From an uncultured beta proteobacterium (GTDB taxonomy: Bacteria; Pseudomonadota; Gammaproteobacteria; Burkholderiales; Rhodocyclaceae), in the NCBI GenBank assembly GCA_903917505.1, contig CAIXAY010000414.1, positions 1-13,079 on the forward strand: a stretch of DNA of 13,079 nucleotides. Reading direction: 5' to 3'. The notes below the pieces were generated by a model. It saw only the letters and a program-made list of their open reading frames with translations. It was not told the DNA's origin and made no database searches. The first letter of the stretch is position 1; every line of letters begins with the position of its first letter. Shown one piece after another: positions 1 to 7,501 of the stretch. A program made the position numbers and the translations under genes.

Positions 1-82
1 CGAGAATCCACCTGACCATCGCCGCGCCATACAGTACGGCGACTACCGAGCATGCGAGTGCGAAAACGAGACCTGCCGACAT
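1..82 (-). CDS. hppA: Membrane-bound pyrophosphate-energised ion pump, N-terminus (partial)
   Basis: Only the first 27 codons and one extra base are present; the gene continues beyond the left edge. The peptide starts MSAGLVFALACSVVAVLYG, then has AAMVRWIL. This matches the first transmembrane helix of proteobacterial membrane pyrophosphatases (HppA), which couple hydrolysis of cytoplasmic pyrophosphate to H+ (or Na+) export. The ATG at 80-82 is preceded by a purine-rich Shine-Dalgarno (TAAGGGGGT on the minus strand) that overlaps the adk stop codon. The start lies 10 bp after that stop, so the gene is probably co-transcribed, and perhaps translationally coupled, with adk. The catalytic motifs are outside the window, so the call rests on the N-terminal helix and the gene neighbourhood. 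Confidence 0.75.
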   Translation of the reverse strand, partial: MSAGLVFALACSVVAVLYGAAMVRWIL

Positions 83-92
83 GGGCACCCCC

Positions 93-836
<744 letters not shown>

Positions 837-873
837 TTATGAAATCTGAAAGTACCTGCAATTGGCCGAACGG

Positions 874-1671
874 TCAAACCTTTTCGGCATTGGCAAACCA
901 TTCTTTCATGCGCGCGGCATCCTCCGGCGTATCGACCCCGGGCATCGGCAAATGCTCGGAGATCACCACGCTGATGCGGAAACCGTGCCACAGGGCGCGC
1001 AACTGCTCGAGCGCCTCGAAGGCCTCGAGCGGCGACGGCGTCAGCCGGGCATAGGCGCGCAGGAAGCTGGCGCGGTAGGCATAGAGCCCGATGTGCCGGT
1101 AAGCGGGAATTGCCGTGGGCAGGGTATCCTTGCCGGCGCGCGCGAAATGGTCGCGCGCATAGGGTATCGGCGCGCGCGAAAAATACAGCGCGTCGCCATC
1201 GGCCTTGCACACGACCTTGACGATATTCGGATTGAAGAAATCGGCCGCATTGTCGATGGCATGCGCGACGGTGGCGATATCGGCGCCGCTTTGCGCGAGT
1301 TGCGCTGCCGTCTGGGCGACCAGTTGCGGATCGATCAGCGGTTCGTCGCCCTGCACGTTGACGACGATCGTGTCGTCGCTCCAGTCCAGTTTCTCGACGA
1401 CTTCGGCCAGGCGATCGGTGCCGGTCGGGTGATCGGCGCGCGTCAGCAGGACCGACAGGCCGTGCCGCTCGGCCGCCGCGCAGACGTCAGCATGGTCAGT
1501 CGCCACCCACACTTCCTGTGCGCCCGAAAGCACGGCGCGCTCGGCCACGCGCGCGACCATCGGCTTGCCGCCGAGATCGAGCAGCGGCTTGGCCGGCAGG
1601 CGCGTGGACGCATAGCGGGCGGGAACGATGACCTTGAACACGACCTTTGGCTCGACGCTCGCGGCAGGCAT
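874..1671 (-). CDS. kdsB: 3-deoxy-manno-octulosonate (Kdo) cytidylyltransferase
   Basis: A 265-aa cytoplasmic enzyme that activates Kdo with CTP to CMP-Kdo for the inner core of lipopolysaccharide. The N-terminal nucleotide-binding signature [17 protein letters not shown] lies at residues 14-30. HPTGTDR is at 81-87 and the metal-binding VQGDEP at 106-111. [11 protein letters not shown] and [10 protein letters not shown] further on match the Kdo-binding and dimer part of the family. The ATG follows directly on the TGA of the upstream Trm112-like gene, with GGAGGA about 7 nt upstream. This start adds about ten residues before the conserved strand, but no better start exists downstream. The abutting stop and start suggest coupled translation. 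Confidence 0.97.
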   Translation of the reverse strand: MPAASVEPKVVFKVIVPARYASTRLPAKPLLDLGGKPMVARVAERAVLSGAQEVWVATDHADVCAAAERHGLSVLLTRADHPTGTDRLAEVVEKLDWSDDTIVVNVQGDEPLIDPQLVAQTAAQLAQSGADIATVAHAIDNAADFFNPNIVKVVCKADGDALYFSRAPIPYARDHFARAGKDTLPTAIPAYRHIGLYAYRASFLRAYARLTPSPLEAFEALEQLRALWHGFRISVVISEHLPMPGVDTPEDAARMKEWFANAEKV

Positions 1672-1848
1672 TCAGATTTCCTCCGCATCGAGCGGACGCG
1701 CTTCGTCTTCGAGCATGATCGGGATGTCGTCGCGTATTGGGTAAGCGAGTTTGCATGGCTTGCACACCAGTTCCGCCTCAGCCTTGCGGTAGTCGAGATT
1801 GGCCTTGCAGACCGGACAGACGAGGATATCAAGCAGGCGCGCGTCCAT
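1672..1848 (-). CDS. Trm112-family small zinc-ribbon protein (YcaR/UPF0434 type)
   Basis: A 58-aa protein starting [15 protein letters not shown]. Cys11-x2-Cys14 and Cys29-x2-Cys32 form a four-cysteine zinc ribbon, followed by the typical [12 protein letters not shown] segment. Eukaryotic Trm112 activates methyltransferases; the role of the stand-alone bacterial protein is not established, though it is commonly found between lpxK and kdsB as here. The ATG at 1846-1848 has GGAGA seven bases upstream. The first 20 bp overlap the end of lpxK, and the stop abuts the kdsB ATG, so it sits in a translationally coupled LPS block. The upstream in-frame ATGs lie within lpxK and lack the family sequence. 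Confidence 0.9.
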   Translation of the reverse strand: MDARLLDILVCPVCKANLDYRKAEAELVCKPCKLAYPIRDDIPIMLEDEARPLDAEEI

Positions 1849-2896
1849 TGATTTTCTCCAGAATGAGCTCGAGCAGGGTGTGGCCATCGGCGGTCGCGTC
1901 AACTTGCGCGTCAACCGGCAACACCCAAGTTTCGCCGAGCGTCAATGCGGCGCATTTTACCGCATCCTTCTCGGTTATCAGCAAGACGCCGTCACGCGCG
2001 AAGGCAAGATCCGCAGCGCTGAACAGGTGATGATCGGGAAAAGGATGCGCTTCGAAGCGCAGTTCCAGCGCCTCGAGTTGCGCAAAGAAGCGTGCAGGAT
2101 CGCCGATGCCGGCCAGCGCGTGCAGGCGTTTGCCGCGCAATTCGTCGGCCGTGCAGAAACGCTTTGCATCGTTCAGGGCGACGAAGCGCCGGCCGGTCAG
2201 GCGCATCGTGTATTGCGGCAGGCCGCGCGCCGCGCCGTTCGATGCCAATGTCACAGACGCCGGCAGTTGCGGCACGGCGTTCCACACCAGCGCCGTCACC
2301 GCCGACAGGCGTCGCAGCGGCTCACGCAGGGGACCGGCTGGCAGGAGTTGCGCGTTGCCGGCGCCGCGCTGGTCGAACACGGCAATTTCGACCGTGCGCC
2401 GCAAGCGGTAGTGCTGCAGGCCGTCATCGGAAACAATGACATTGCATTCGGGATGCGCCGACAGCAGGGCCCGCCCGGCGGCGACGCGATCGCGCCCGAC
2501 GAAGACCGGCACGCCGCTGCGCCGCGCCAGCAGCAGCGGCTCGTCGCCGACGACGGCAGCTGCGCCATTCGACACCACCGCGCGCACGCCTTCGGCGCTG
2601 CCACCATAGCCGCGACTGATGATTCCCGGCCGCCAGCCCAGCCCGCGCAAGCCCTCGACCAGCCACAGCACGAGCGGCGTCTTGCCGCTGCCGCCGACCG
2701 TCAGATTGCCGATCACGATGACCGGAACCGGCAGGGCATGCGCCGGCAGCATGCCGCTGCGATACAGGCTGCGGCGCGCCCAGACGACCAGGCGAAACAG
2801 CCAGGAGAGCGGCAGCAGCGGGGCCAGCGCGAGCGCGAAACGGGGGCGGTACCACAAGCCGGGCAGACGGCGCGCGGCGATACCGGAAGATCGCAT
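1829..2896 (-). CDS. lpxK: Tetraacyldisaccharide 4'-kinase (lipid A)
   Basis: A 355-aa inner-membrane-associated kinase that phosphorylates the 4' position of the lipid A disaccharide to give lipid IVA, a late step of the Raetz pathway. It has a hydrophobic N-terminal anchor (about 20-45), a Walker A segment VGGSGKTP (about 67-74), ISRGYGG (93-99) and the DDGLQH catalytic motif (157-162). ITEKDAVKC near residue 305 is also typical of the family. The start is 21 bp after the exbD stop, with only a weak GCGAGG ribosome site. Its 3' end overlaps the Trm112-like gene by 20 bp. The length is slightly above the E. coli enzyme but normal for betaproteobacteria. Confidence 0.97.
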   Translation of the reverse strand: MRSSGIAARRLPGLWYRPRFALALAPLLPLSWLFRLVVWARRSLYRSGMLPAHALPVPVIVIGNLTVGGSGKTPLVLWLVEGLRGLGWRPGIISRGYGGSAEGVRAVVSNGAAAVVGDEPLLLARRSGVPVFVGRDRVAAGRALLSAHPECNVIVSDDGLQHYRLRRTVEIAVFDQRGAGNAQLLPAGPLREPLRRLSAVTALVWNAVPQLPASVTLASNGAARGLPQYTMRLTGRRFVALNDAKRFCTADELRGKRLHALAGIGDPARFFAQLEALELRFEAHPFPDHHLFSAADLAFARDGVLLITEKDAVKCAALTLGETWVLPVDAQVDATADGHTLLELILEKINGRAPA

Positions 2897-2917
2897 CAGC
2901 GGCCTCGCCGGGCGCCC

Positions 2918-3334
2918 TCAGCGGGGCGATTGCGTGGCGAAGGAAATATGCGGATAGCCGGCCATCTGCGCCGCCTGCATGATGTCGACAACGCTTTGAT
3001 GCGTGGTCTTGGCGTCGGCGCTGATGACGATGATCGGCTCCTTCTTGTCGCCGGCGGCGCGGCGCAACGCGTCGCTTATTGCCTTCACGTCGGTGGCCAG
3101 CAATGGCGACTTGTTGACCAGCACCTGGCCGCTCGCGGTCACCGCCACGTTGACTTCATTGGGCTGCTCGGGCTGCTGCGTCGCATCGGCCGTCGGCAAG
3201 TTGATTTCCAGGCCGGAAAATTTGGCATAGGTGGTGGTGAGCATCAGAAAAATGATGATCACCAGCAACACGTCGATCATCGGGATCAGGTTGATCTCGG
3301 GCTCGTCGTAGCCGCGGCCGCGTTGAAAATTCAT
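2918..3334 (-). CDS. exbD: Biopolymer transport protein ExbD/TolR family
   Basis: A 138-aa single-pass inner-membrane protein: short cytoplasmic N-terminus, one transmembrane helix (about 19-35) and a periplasmic domain. INLIPMIDVLLVIIIFLML contains Asp21, the membrane aspartate known in the family to carry the proton flux. The periplasmic part holds LEINLPTA and VISADAKTTHQSVVDIM. With ExbB it forms the proton-driven motor that energises TonB, or acts like TolQR. No tonB or tolA is in the window, so the partner is unknown. GAGGG upstream of the ATG overlaps the exbB stop, and the 10-bp spacing points to co-translation with exbB. Confidence 0.93.
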   Translation of the reverse strand: MNFQRGRGYDEPEINLIPMIDVLLVIIIFLMLTTTYAKFSGLEINLPTADATQQPEQPNEVNVAVTASGQVLVNKSPLLATDVKAISDALRRAAGDKKEPIIVISADAKTTHQSVVDIMQAAQMAGYPHISFATQSPR

Positions 3335-3344
3335 CGCCGCGCCC

Positions 3345-3953
3345 TCAAACCTTGCGCTCGCCGTGCACCACTTCGATCAGGCGCACCGCCTGCTGCTGCA
3401 TCTCGATCACGAAATCATTGACGAGCGCGCGGAAGTGCCGCCAGAAAATCATCCCCGGAATGGCGATGATCAGGCCAAAGCCGGTGTTGTAAAGCGCCAC
3501 CGAAATGCCGTGCGCCAACTGCATCGGATTGCTTCCGGTCGGCGACTGCGAACCGAAAATTTCAATCATGCCGACCACCGTGCCGAACAGTCCCATCAAG
3601 GGGCTGATCGAGGCGATGGTTCCGAGCGTCGTGAGATAACGCTCGAGTTCATGCGCGACCAGGCTGCCAGCCTCCTCGACCGATTCCCTGACGATTTCGC
3701 GCGAACTGCCGACATTGCGCAGTCCGGCGGCGAGTACGCGGCCGAGCGGCGATTGCGCTTCGAGGCCGGCGAGCATGGCTTCGCTCACGCCTTGCTGGCG
3801 GTACTCGGCAAGCACGCGTTGCAATAAACCGGCGGGGAGCACTTTGGAACGGCGCAGCGCTGCCAGGCGCTCGATGATCAGCGCGACGGCGATGATCGAC
3901 GCGAACAGCAGAGGCCAAATGGGCCAGCCGGCAGCCATGATGATTGAAAACAC
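3345..3953 (-). CDS. exbB: Biopolymer transport protein ExbB (MotA/TolQ/ExbB proton channel)
   Basis: A 202-aa inner-membrane protein with three predicted helices (about 8-27, 110-133 and 152-175), the normal ExbB/TolQ topology. The conserved core SISPLMGLFGTVVGMIEIF and the segment GISVALYNTGFGLIIAIP are easy to see. A GTG start at 3951-3953 is chosen because GGGGAG lies 5 bases upstream and the resulting VFSIIMAAGWPIWPL is the usual ExbB beginning. A frame extending to ATG 4013 would add 20 polar residues with no ribosome site. It is the first gene of the leftward cluster, with the DnaA-box region upstream. ExbB rather than TolQ is inferred from the lack of tolR, tolA, tolB or pal nearby. 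Confidence 0.93.
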   Translation of the reverse strand: MFSIIMAAGWPIWPLLFASIIAVALIIERLAALRRSKVLPAGLLQRVLAEYRQQGVSEAMLAGLEAQSPLGRVLAAGLRNVGSSREIVRESVEEAGSLVAHELERYLTTLGTIASISPLMGLFGTVVGMIEIFGSQSPTGSNPMQLAHGISVALYNTGFGLIIAIPGMIFWRHFRALVNDFVIEMQQQAVRLIEVVHGERKV

Positions 3954-3958
3954 GCTTT

Positions 3959-3964
3959 CTCCCC
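3959..3964 (-). promoter_or_regulatory. Ribosome binding site deciding the GTG start of exbB
   Basis: On the minus strand GGGGAG lies 5 bases before GTG (3951-3953). No comparable site precedes the more upstream ATG at 4013, so this site supports the shorter protein. Confidence 0.6.
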
Positions 3965-4042
3965 AAGGAATTCTGTAGGTACGGACTTTAGCCTGAGCGG
4001 AAGCCAGCGGCAAGCCCTAGCCGGAAGTAATAGGCAAAAATC

Positions 4043-4077
4043 TTATCCACAAAATCTGTGGATAACGCTGTGGATTG
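4043..4077. promoter_or_regulatory. DnaA-box cluster: inverted pair of perfect boxes plus a degenerate third
   Basis: TTATCCACA at 4043-4051 and its exact reverse complement TGTGGATAA at 4057-4065 are separated by 5 bp. Both match the strict 9-mer DnaA-box consensus. TGTGGATTG at 4069-4077 matches seven of nine and is offset 12 bp from the second box in the same orientation. The inverted pair can also form a 9-bp hairpin, which on the minus strand is followed by GATTTTT and so resembles a weak terminator upstream of exbB. DnaA binding is inferred from the motif alone. Confidence 0.55.
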
Positions 4078-4270
4078 GCAGCAATCTTGCGAGCTAAGTC
4101 CCCCCTGCAAAAGGGTTTTACTTACTTTGCGGTAAAAATGGGCGAGACAACAACTCTTTAATAATCAATGTGTTGACAATTACCTCTAGGCAGCACGGCG
4201 CATCCGGCCAAAACCTCGGCGCAAACGGCCCCAGGGTGTGCATGAATCGATACGGATGTAGAATTGGCGC

Positions 4271-5641
4271 ATGTTGGAAACCCCCTCCTCCGGCGCAAGC
4301 CTTGCACCGCCGGCATCTGTCATCACCGTCGCGATGCTCAACCGGCTCGCACGCGAACATCTCGAATCCGCCTTCCCGCTCTGCTGGGTCGCCGGCGAAA
4401 TATCCAATCTGACTTACGCGGCGTCGGGCCATGTTTATTTTTCCTTGAAAGATGCGGCGGCGCAGGTGCGCTGCGTGATGTTCCGCTCGCGCGCGCAATT
4501 GCTCGGCTGGCGGCTGGAAAACGGGCAGCACATCGAAGCCCGTGTGCTGGTCACGCTTTACGAGGCGCGCGGCGACTTCCAGCTCAACGTCGAAGCGGCA
4601 CGCCAGGGTGGGCTCGGCAATCTCTACGAACGCTTTCTGCGGCTCAAGGAGAAGCTCGACGGCGAAGGGCTTTTCGCGGAGGAAGGGAAGCGGCCGCTGC
4701 CCGCCTTTCCGCGTTGCATCGGCGTCGTCACTTCGCCGCAGGCAGCGGCACTGCGCGATGTGCTGACGACGCTCCGGCGGCGTGCGCCGCAGAGCGCAAT
4801 CGTGCTTTATCCGACACCAGTCCAGGGCGAAGGCGCGGCGGCGCAAATCACCGCCGCGATTCGCTGCGCGAGCCAGCGCCGGGAATGCGATGTGCTGATC
4901 GTCTGCCGCGGCGGCGGCAGCCTGGAAGACCTGTGGGCCTTCAATGACGAAGAACTGGCGCGCGCGATCCGCGCCTGCGCCATCCCGATCGTGACCGGCA
5001 TCGGACACGAAACCGATTTCACCATCGCCGATTTCGCCGCCGACCGGCGCGCGCCGACGCCGACGGCGGCGGCCGAACTCGCGGCGCCGGAACGCTCGGC
5101 GCTCCTTGCGCGGCTGCGCGACTACCGGCTTGCCTTGCGCCGGCAGATGCAGCGAAGTCTAGATCAGCGCCTGCAGCAGCTCGACTGGCTGACGCAGCGT
5201 TTGCTGCACCCGGCACAGGAGTTCGCCCGGCGACGCGAGCATCTGGCCAACCTGCAGCGCCGTCTCGACAGCAGCCTGACGCAAGCCAGCGCGCGCGGCC
5301 GCAATGCCCTGGGCGGCCTGACGCGCCGCCTGCTGCTGGCGCGCCCGGACACGGCGCGCTACGCGCGTCGGCTCGAGGCGCTGGCGCCGGTGTTGCGCGG
5401 CAAATGGCAAGCGACGATGAGCAGCAAGACCGGCGACCTCGCGCGCCTCGCCGCCAGTCTCGCCCATCTCAATCCCGACGCCGTGCTGGCGCGCGGCTAT
5501 AGCATCGTCACCAATGAAGCCGGTATCATCGTGCGTAATGCCGGATCACTGGAACCAAACGATACGATCGCTGTCTCCTTTCACCGTGGTCGAGCACTTG
5601 CGACCGTTGCCTCGGTGCATGAGGAAGCGGTCACGCCTTAA
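4271..5641 (+). CDS. xseA: Exodeoxyribonuclease VII large subunit
   Basis: A 456-aa cytoplasmic subunit of the XseA/XseB nuclease, which degrades single-stranded DNA from both ends. An N-terminal OB-fold covers about 17-115 (VAGEISNLTYAASGHVYFSLKD at about 40-61). The catalytic domain follows, with GVVTSPQAAALRDVL (151-165), CRGGGSLEDLWAFNDEELA (212-230), and TGIGHETDFTIADFAADRRA then PTPTAAAE (242-269). The Arg/Gln-rich stretch to about 430 is the long coiled-coil arm that binds XseB. DAVLARGYSIV near the C-terminus is also typical. The ATG has no recognisable Shine-Dalgarno; a TAGAAT -10-like hexamer ends 6 bp upstream, so a leaderless mRNA is conceivable. No xseB lies nearby; it is often encoded elsewhere. 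Confidence 0.97.
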   Translation: MLETPSSGASLAPPASVITVAMLNRLAREHLESAFPLCWVAGEISNLTYAASGHVYFSLKDAAAQVRCVMFRSRAQLLGWRLENGQHIEARVLVTLYEARGDFQLNVEAARQGGLGNLYERFLRLKEKLDGEGLFAEEGKRPLPAFPRCIGVVTSPQAAALRDVLTTLRRRAPQSAIVLYPTPVQGEGAAAQITAAIRCASQRRECDVLIVCRGGGSLEDLWAFNDEELARAIRACAIPIVTGIGHETDFTIADFAADRRAPTPTAAAELAAPERSALLARLRDYRLALRRQMQRSLDQRLQQLDWLTQRLLHPAQEFARRREHLANLQRRLDSSLTQASARGRNALGGLTRRLLLARPDTARYARRLEALAPVLRGKWQATMSSKTGDLARLAASLAHLNPDAVLARGYSIVTNEAGIIVRNAGSLEPNDTIAVSFHRGRALATVASVHEEAVTP

Positions 5642-5701
5642 AGTGCAGCAGCCTGACCCGTTGAAAACAACATCCCGCCCATAACAACTCAAGGAGAAAT
5701 C

Positions 5702-6289
5702 ATGGAACATCAACTGCCGCAACTGCCGTTCGCCCTCGACGCCCTGGCGCCCCACATGTCGAAGGAAACCCTGGAATACCACTATGGCAAGCATCATCAG
5801 GCCTATGTGACCAATCTCAACAACCTGATCAAGGGCACCGAATACGAGAGCCTGGCGCTCGAAGCGATCGTCAAGAAAGCGCCGGCCGGCGGCATTTACA
5901 ACAACTCCGCCCAGGTGTGGAACCACACTTTCTTCTGGAACTGCCTCAAGCCCCAGGGCGGCGGCGCAGCAGGCGGCGCGCTTGGCGCGGCGATCGACAA
6001 GAAGTGGGGATCCTTCGACGATTTCAAAAAAGCGTTTCAAACCTCGGCCGTCGGCAACTTCGGTTCCGGCTGGACCTGGCTCGTCAAGAAAGCCGACGGC
6101 TCGGTCGACATCGTCAACATGGGCGCCGCAGGCACCCCGTTGACCACCGCCGACAAGGCGCTGCTGTGCATCGACGTCTGGGAACACGCGTACTACATCG
6201 ATTACCGCAACATGCGCCCGAAGTTCGTCGAGACCTTCCTCGCCAGCCTCGCCAACTGGAGTTTCGCCGAGAAGAATTTCGCCGCCTGA
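5702..6289 (+). CDS. sodB: Superoxide dismutase, iron type
   Basis: A 195-aa cytoplasmic enzyme converting superoxide to O2 and H2O2. The four metal ligands are visible: His27 (in LEYHYGKHH), His75 (in QVWNHTFFW), Asp158 and His162 (in [13 protein letters not shown]). Gln71 in AQVWNH and GSGWTWLV favour the Fe-specific subfamily over Mn, though metal choice cannot be settled from sequence alone. There is no signal peptide. AAGGAG lies five bases upstream of the ATG. It follows xseA after 60 bp with no obvious promoter between, so it may be co-transcribed or have its own weak promoter. A strong intrinsic terminator lies about 105 bp downstream. Confidence 0.97.
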   Translation: MEHQLPQLPFALDALAPHMSKETLEYHYGKHHQAYVTNLNNLIKGTEYESLALEAIVKKAPAGGIYNNSAQVWNHTFFWNCLKPQGGGAAGGALGAAIDKKWGSFDDFKKAFQTSAVGNFGSGWTWLVKKADGSVDIVNMGAAGTPLTTADKALLCIDVWEHAYYIDYRNMRPKFVETFLASLANWSFAEKNFAA

Positions 6290-6311
6290 AACGCCATTCC
6301 TTCAGCTTGAA

Positions 6312-6388
6312 TTCGCCTCCCGGCGAACAGGCGATCGCCCGATAAGCGGGCCGGATTGAAGGATTGAATCGCCGTTCTCTGGAACGGC
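6312..6388 (+). repeat. Structured sodB 3' region: hairpins, palindrome and 8-bp tandem repeat
   Basis: Downstream of the sodB stop come a perfect 6-bp hairpin (TTCGCC 6312-6317, GGCGAA 6322-6327) and the 10-bp palindrome GGCGATCGCC (6330-6339). These are followed by GGATTGAA twice in tandem (6353-6368) and a perfect 7-bp hairpin (GCCGTTC 6371-6377, GAACGGC 6382-6388). All lie before the terminator at 6396-6423. They could stabilise the sodB 3' end or belong to a 3'-UTR-derived RNA; no function is shown. Confidence 0.45.
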
Positions 6389-6395
6389 GTCGGGG

Positions 6396-6423
6396 AAGGG
6401 AGCCGCAAGGCTCCCTTTTCTTT
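6396..6423 (+). terminator. Rho-independent terminator after sodB
   Basis: AAGGGAGCC pairs with GGCTCCCTT across a GCAA tetraloop (6405-6408), giving a 9-bp stem followed by a T-rich tail (TTTTCTTT). This is a strong canonical intrinsic terminator that closes the xseA-sodB unit and separates it from nap. Confidence 0.9.
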
Positions 6424-6641
6424 CGCCCGAAAGAACATGACCGGCCGCAGCCCCGTCGGTCAGGCTGAAGTTCCGCCCACGATTCCTGGTAGCCGTCGCA
6501 TCAGAACCCCTTGCAAGTAAAAGGTGGCTTCTGTATGCTTCTTTTGTTGTCATGCATCGCGCAATTTTCGGCAGGGGTCGTTCAAGAGCTCTGTGCCGAC
6601 AGGTTCGATGTCTTATCTGAATGGGGGGTCATTCGGTAGGG
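6424..6641. other. nap upstream region (about 218 bp, no gene)
   Basis: No credible coding sequence lies between the sodB terminator and napF. It holds the candidate sigma70 promoter at 6511-6539 and a leader of roughly 100 nt before napF. I saw no FNR-type site (TTGAT-N4-ATCAA) and no clear NarL/NarP heptamer pair by eye. Confidence 0.5.
6511..6539 (+). promoter_or_regulatory. Candidate sigma70 promoter of the nap operon
   Basis: TTGCAA (6511-6516) and TATGCT (6534-6539) are separated by exactly 17 bp, each matching four of six consensus bases. The position, between the sodB terminator and napF with a leader of about 95 nt, fits the nap promoter. The match is moderate and could be chance. 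Confidence 0.35.
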
Positions 6642-7220
6642 ATGGATACTTTTCGCCGCCGCTTTCTCGGCGTGGGCAGGTCGGCCACGACGCGCTTCTA
6701 TCCGCCGTGGAGCCTTCCAGAACCCTTGTTCGCCGAACGCTGCACGCGTTGCGACGATTGCGTCAGAGCCTGCCCCACGGGCCTGTTGCTGCGCGGTGAC
6801 GGCGGCTTTCCGGTGGCTTCGTTCGCGGATGCGGCCTGCACTTTCTGCGGCGATTGCGCAAGTGCGTGCGCCACCGGCGCGATCGCCCGGACGGAAGATC
6901 GGGCGCCCTGGAATTTCGGCATCGCCATCGCGGCGAGCTGCCTGCCCTTGCGGGGCGTCGAATGCCGCGTCTGCGGCGAAGCCTGCGACACGGGCGCGAT
7001 CCGCTTCCGGCCGCGCCGTGGCGGCGTCGCTTTGCCTGAAGTCGATAACACGGCATGCAGCGCTTGCGGCGCGTGCATCGCTCCTTGTCCGGCGCAGGCG
7101 ATCGCGCGGATCGAAAAGTCCGCAGCAATTCCGGTTTCTCTCGTCCCCGCCCCGCCTCCGGAGAGCGCGGGGCACTTCGGCAGTCGCGCCGGCGACGCCA
7201 CGATAACGGAGGTTTCATGA
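6642..7220 (+). CDS. napF: Ferredoxin-type protein NapF
   Basis: A 192-aa cytoplasmic iron-sulfur protein linked in E. coli to NapA maturation before export. Cysteine sets are C34-x2-C37-x2-C40-x3-C44, C66-x2-C69-x2-C72-x3-C76 and C139-x2-C142-x2-C145-x3-C149. A less regular fourth set is C100, C108, C111 and C115. The N-terminus [13 protein letters not shown] has an RR pair but no hydrophobic h-region, so it is not an export signal. The start is uncertain: ATG 6642 gives a typical N-terminus, and a G-run at 6623-6628 is a distant ribosome site; ATG 6621 would add seven residues. It is the first gene of the operon, and its TGA overlaps the napD ATG (ATGA). Confidence 0.93.
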   Translation: MDTFRRRFLGVGRSATTRFYPPWSLPEPLFAERCTRCDDCVRACPTGLLLRGDGGFPVASFADAACTFCGDCASACATGAIARTEDRAPWNFGIAIAASCLPLRGVECRVCGEACDTGAIRFRPRRGGVALPEVDNTACSACGACIAPCPAQAIARIEKSAAIPVSLVPAPPPESAGHFGSRAGDATITEVS

Positions 7221-7501
7221 GTCTGGCCAGTCTGGTACTGCGTATCCGTCCCGAAACTCGCGTCGCCGCCGAGGCGGCACTGACCGCCATGGCCGGCGTC
7301 GAGTGCCACCATATGTCGGCCGATGGCAAGCTCATCGTCACCGTCGAGGACGCGCCCGGCGCGGCGATGTCCGACACGCTGATGGCCATCCACCGGATTC
7401 CCGAGATCCTGGCCACGACGCTGGCCTACGAACACAGCGAGAACTATCTTCCGAATCAACCGGCAGTCAAAAACACCCCTTCCGAGGAGGCTCAATCGTG
7501 A
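7217..7501 (+). CDS. napD: Chaperone NapD (NapA Tat-signal binding)
   Basis: A 94-aa cytoplasmic protein. In E. coli NapD binds the twin-arginine signal of NapA and holds it back until the molybdenum cofactor is inserted. The sequence fits: [13 protein letters not shown], then [19 protein letters not shown], then an [17 protein letters not shown]-terminal part typical of the ferredoxin-like NapD fold. A GGAGG site (7208-7212) precedes the ATG, which overlaps the napF stop by 4 bp. The napD stop in turn overlaps the napA GTG by 3 bp. This coupling suits making the chaperone just before its client. Confidence 0.95.
   Translation: MSLASLVLRIRPETRVAAEAALTAMAGVECHHMSADGKLIVTVEDAPGAAMSDTLMAIHRIPEILATTLAYEHSENYLPNQPAVKNTPSEEAQS

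Larger units (their letters stand above)
3954..4270. other. Divergent exbB/xseA intergenic region (317 bp, no gene)
   Basis: No credible coding sequence occurs here. It is more AT-rich than the flanks and contains the DnaA-box cluster (4043-4077) and an inverted repeat TTTTAC (4116-4121)/GTAAAA (4132-4137). An AT-rich stretch at about 4155-4180 includes a perfect TTGACA (4173-4178) with no acceptable -10 at 16-18 bp. A TAGAAT hexamer at 4259-4264 lies just before the xseA ATG. Promoters for both exbB and xseA should lie here, but I could not place either confidently. Confidence 0.6.

Noticed and set aside
1799..3421. A 540-codon plus-strand open frame opposite lpxK and exbD
   Set aside because: The Gln/Arg/His-rich composition is typical of a shadow frame, and it covers three well-identified genes on the other strand.
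4173..4178. Perfect TTGACA as the -35 of the xseA promoter
   Set aside because: No acceptable -10 occurs 16-18 bp downstream, and it lies about 95 bp before the ATG.
4043..4180. A chromosomal replication origin at the DnaA boxes and AT-rich stretch
   Set aside because: Only two perfect boxes and one degenerate box are present, and dnaA, dnaN, rpmH, gidA or parAB are not nearby; a regulatory or titration site is the safer reading.
4118..5008. A 296-codon minus-strand open frame opposite the start of xseA
   Set aside because: Low-complexity antisense translation with no recognisable motifs; xseA is clearly real in this stretch.
6642..6680. A Tat export signal on NapF (RRRFLG)
   Set aside because: No hydrophobic region or cleavage site follows; NapF is known as a cytoplasmic protein and an N-terminal RR pair is common in the family.
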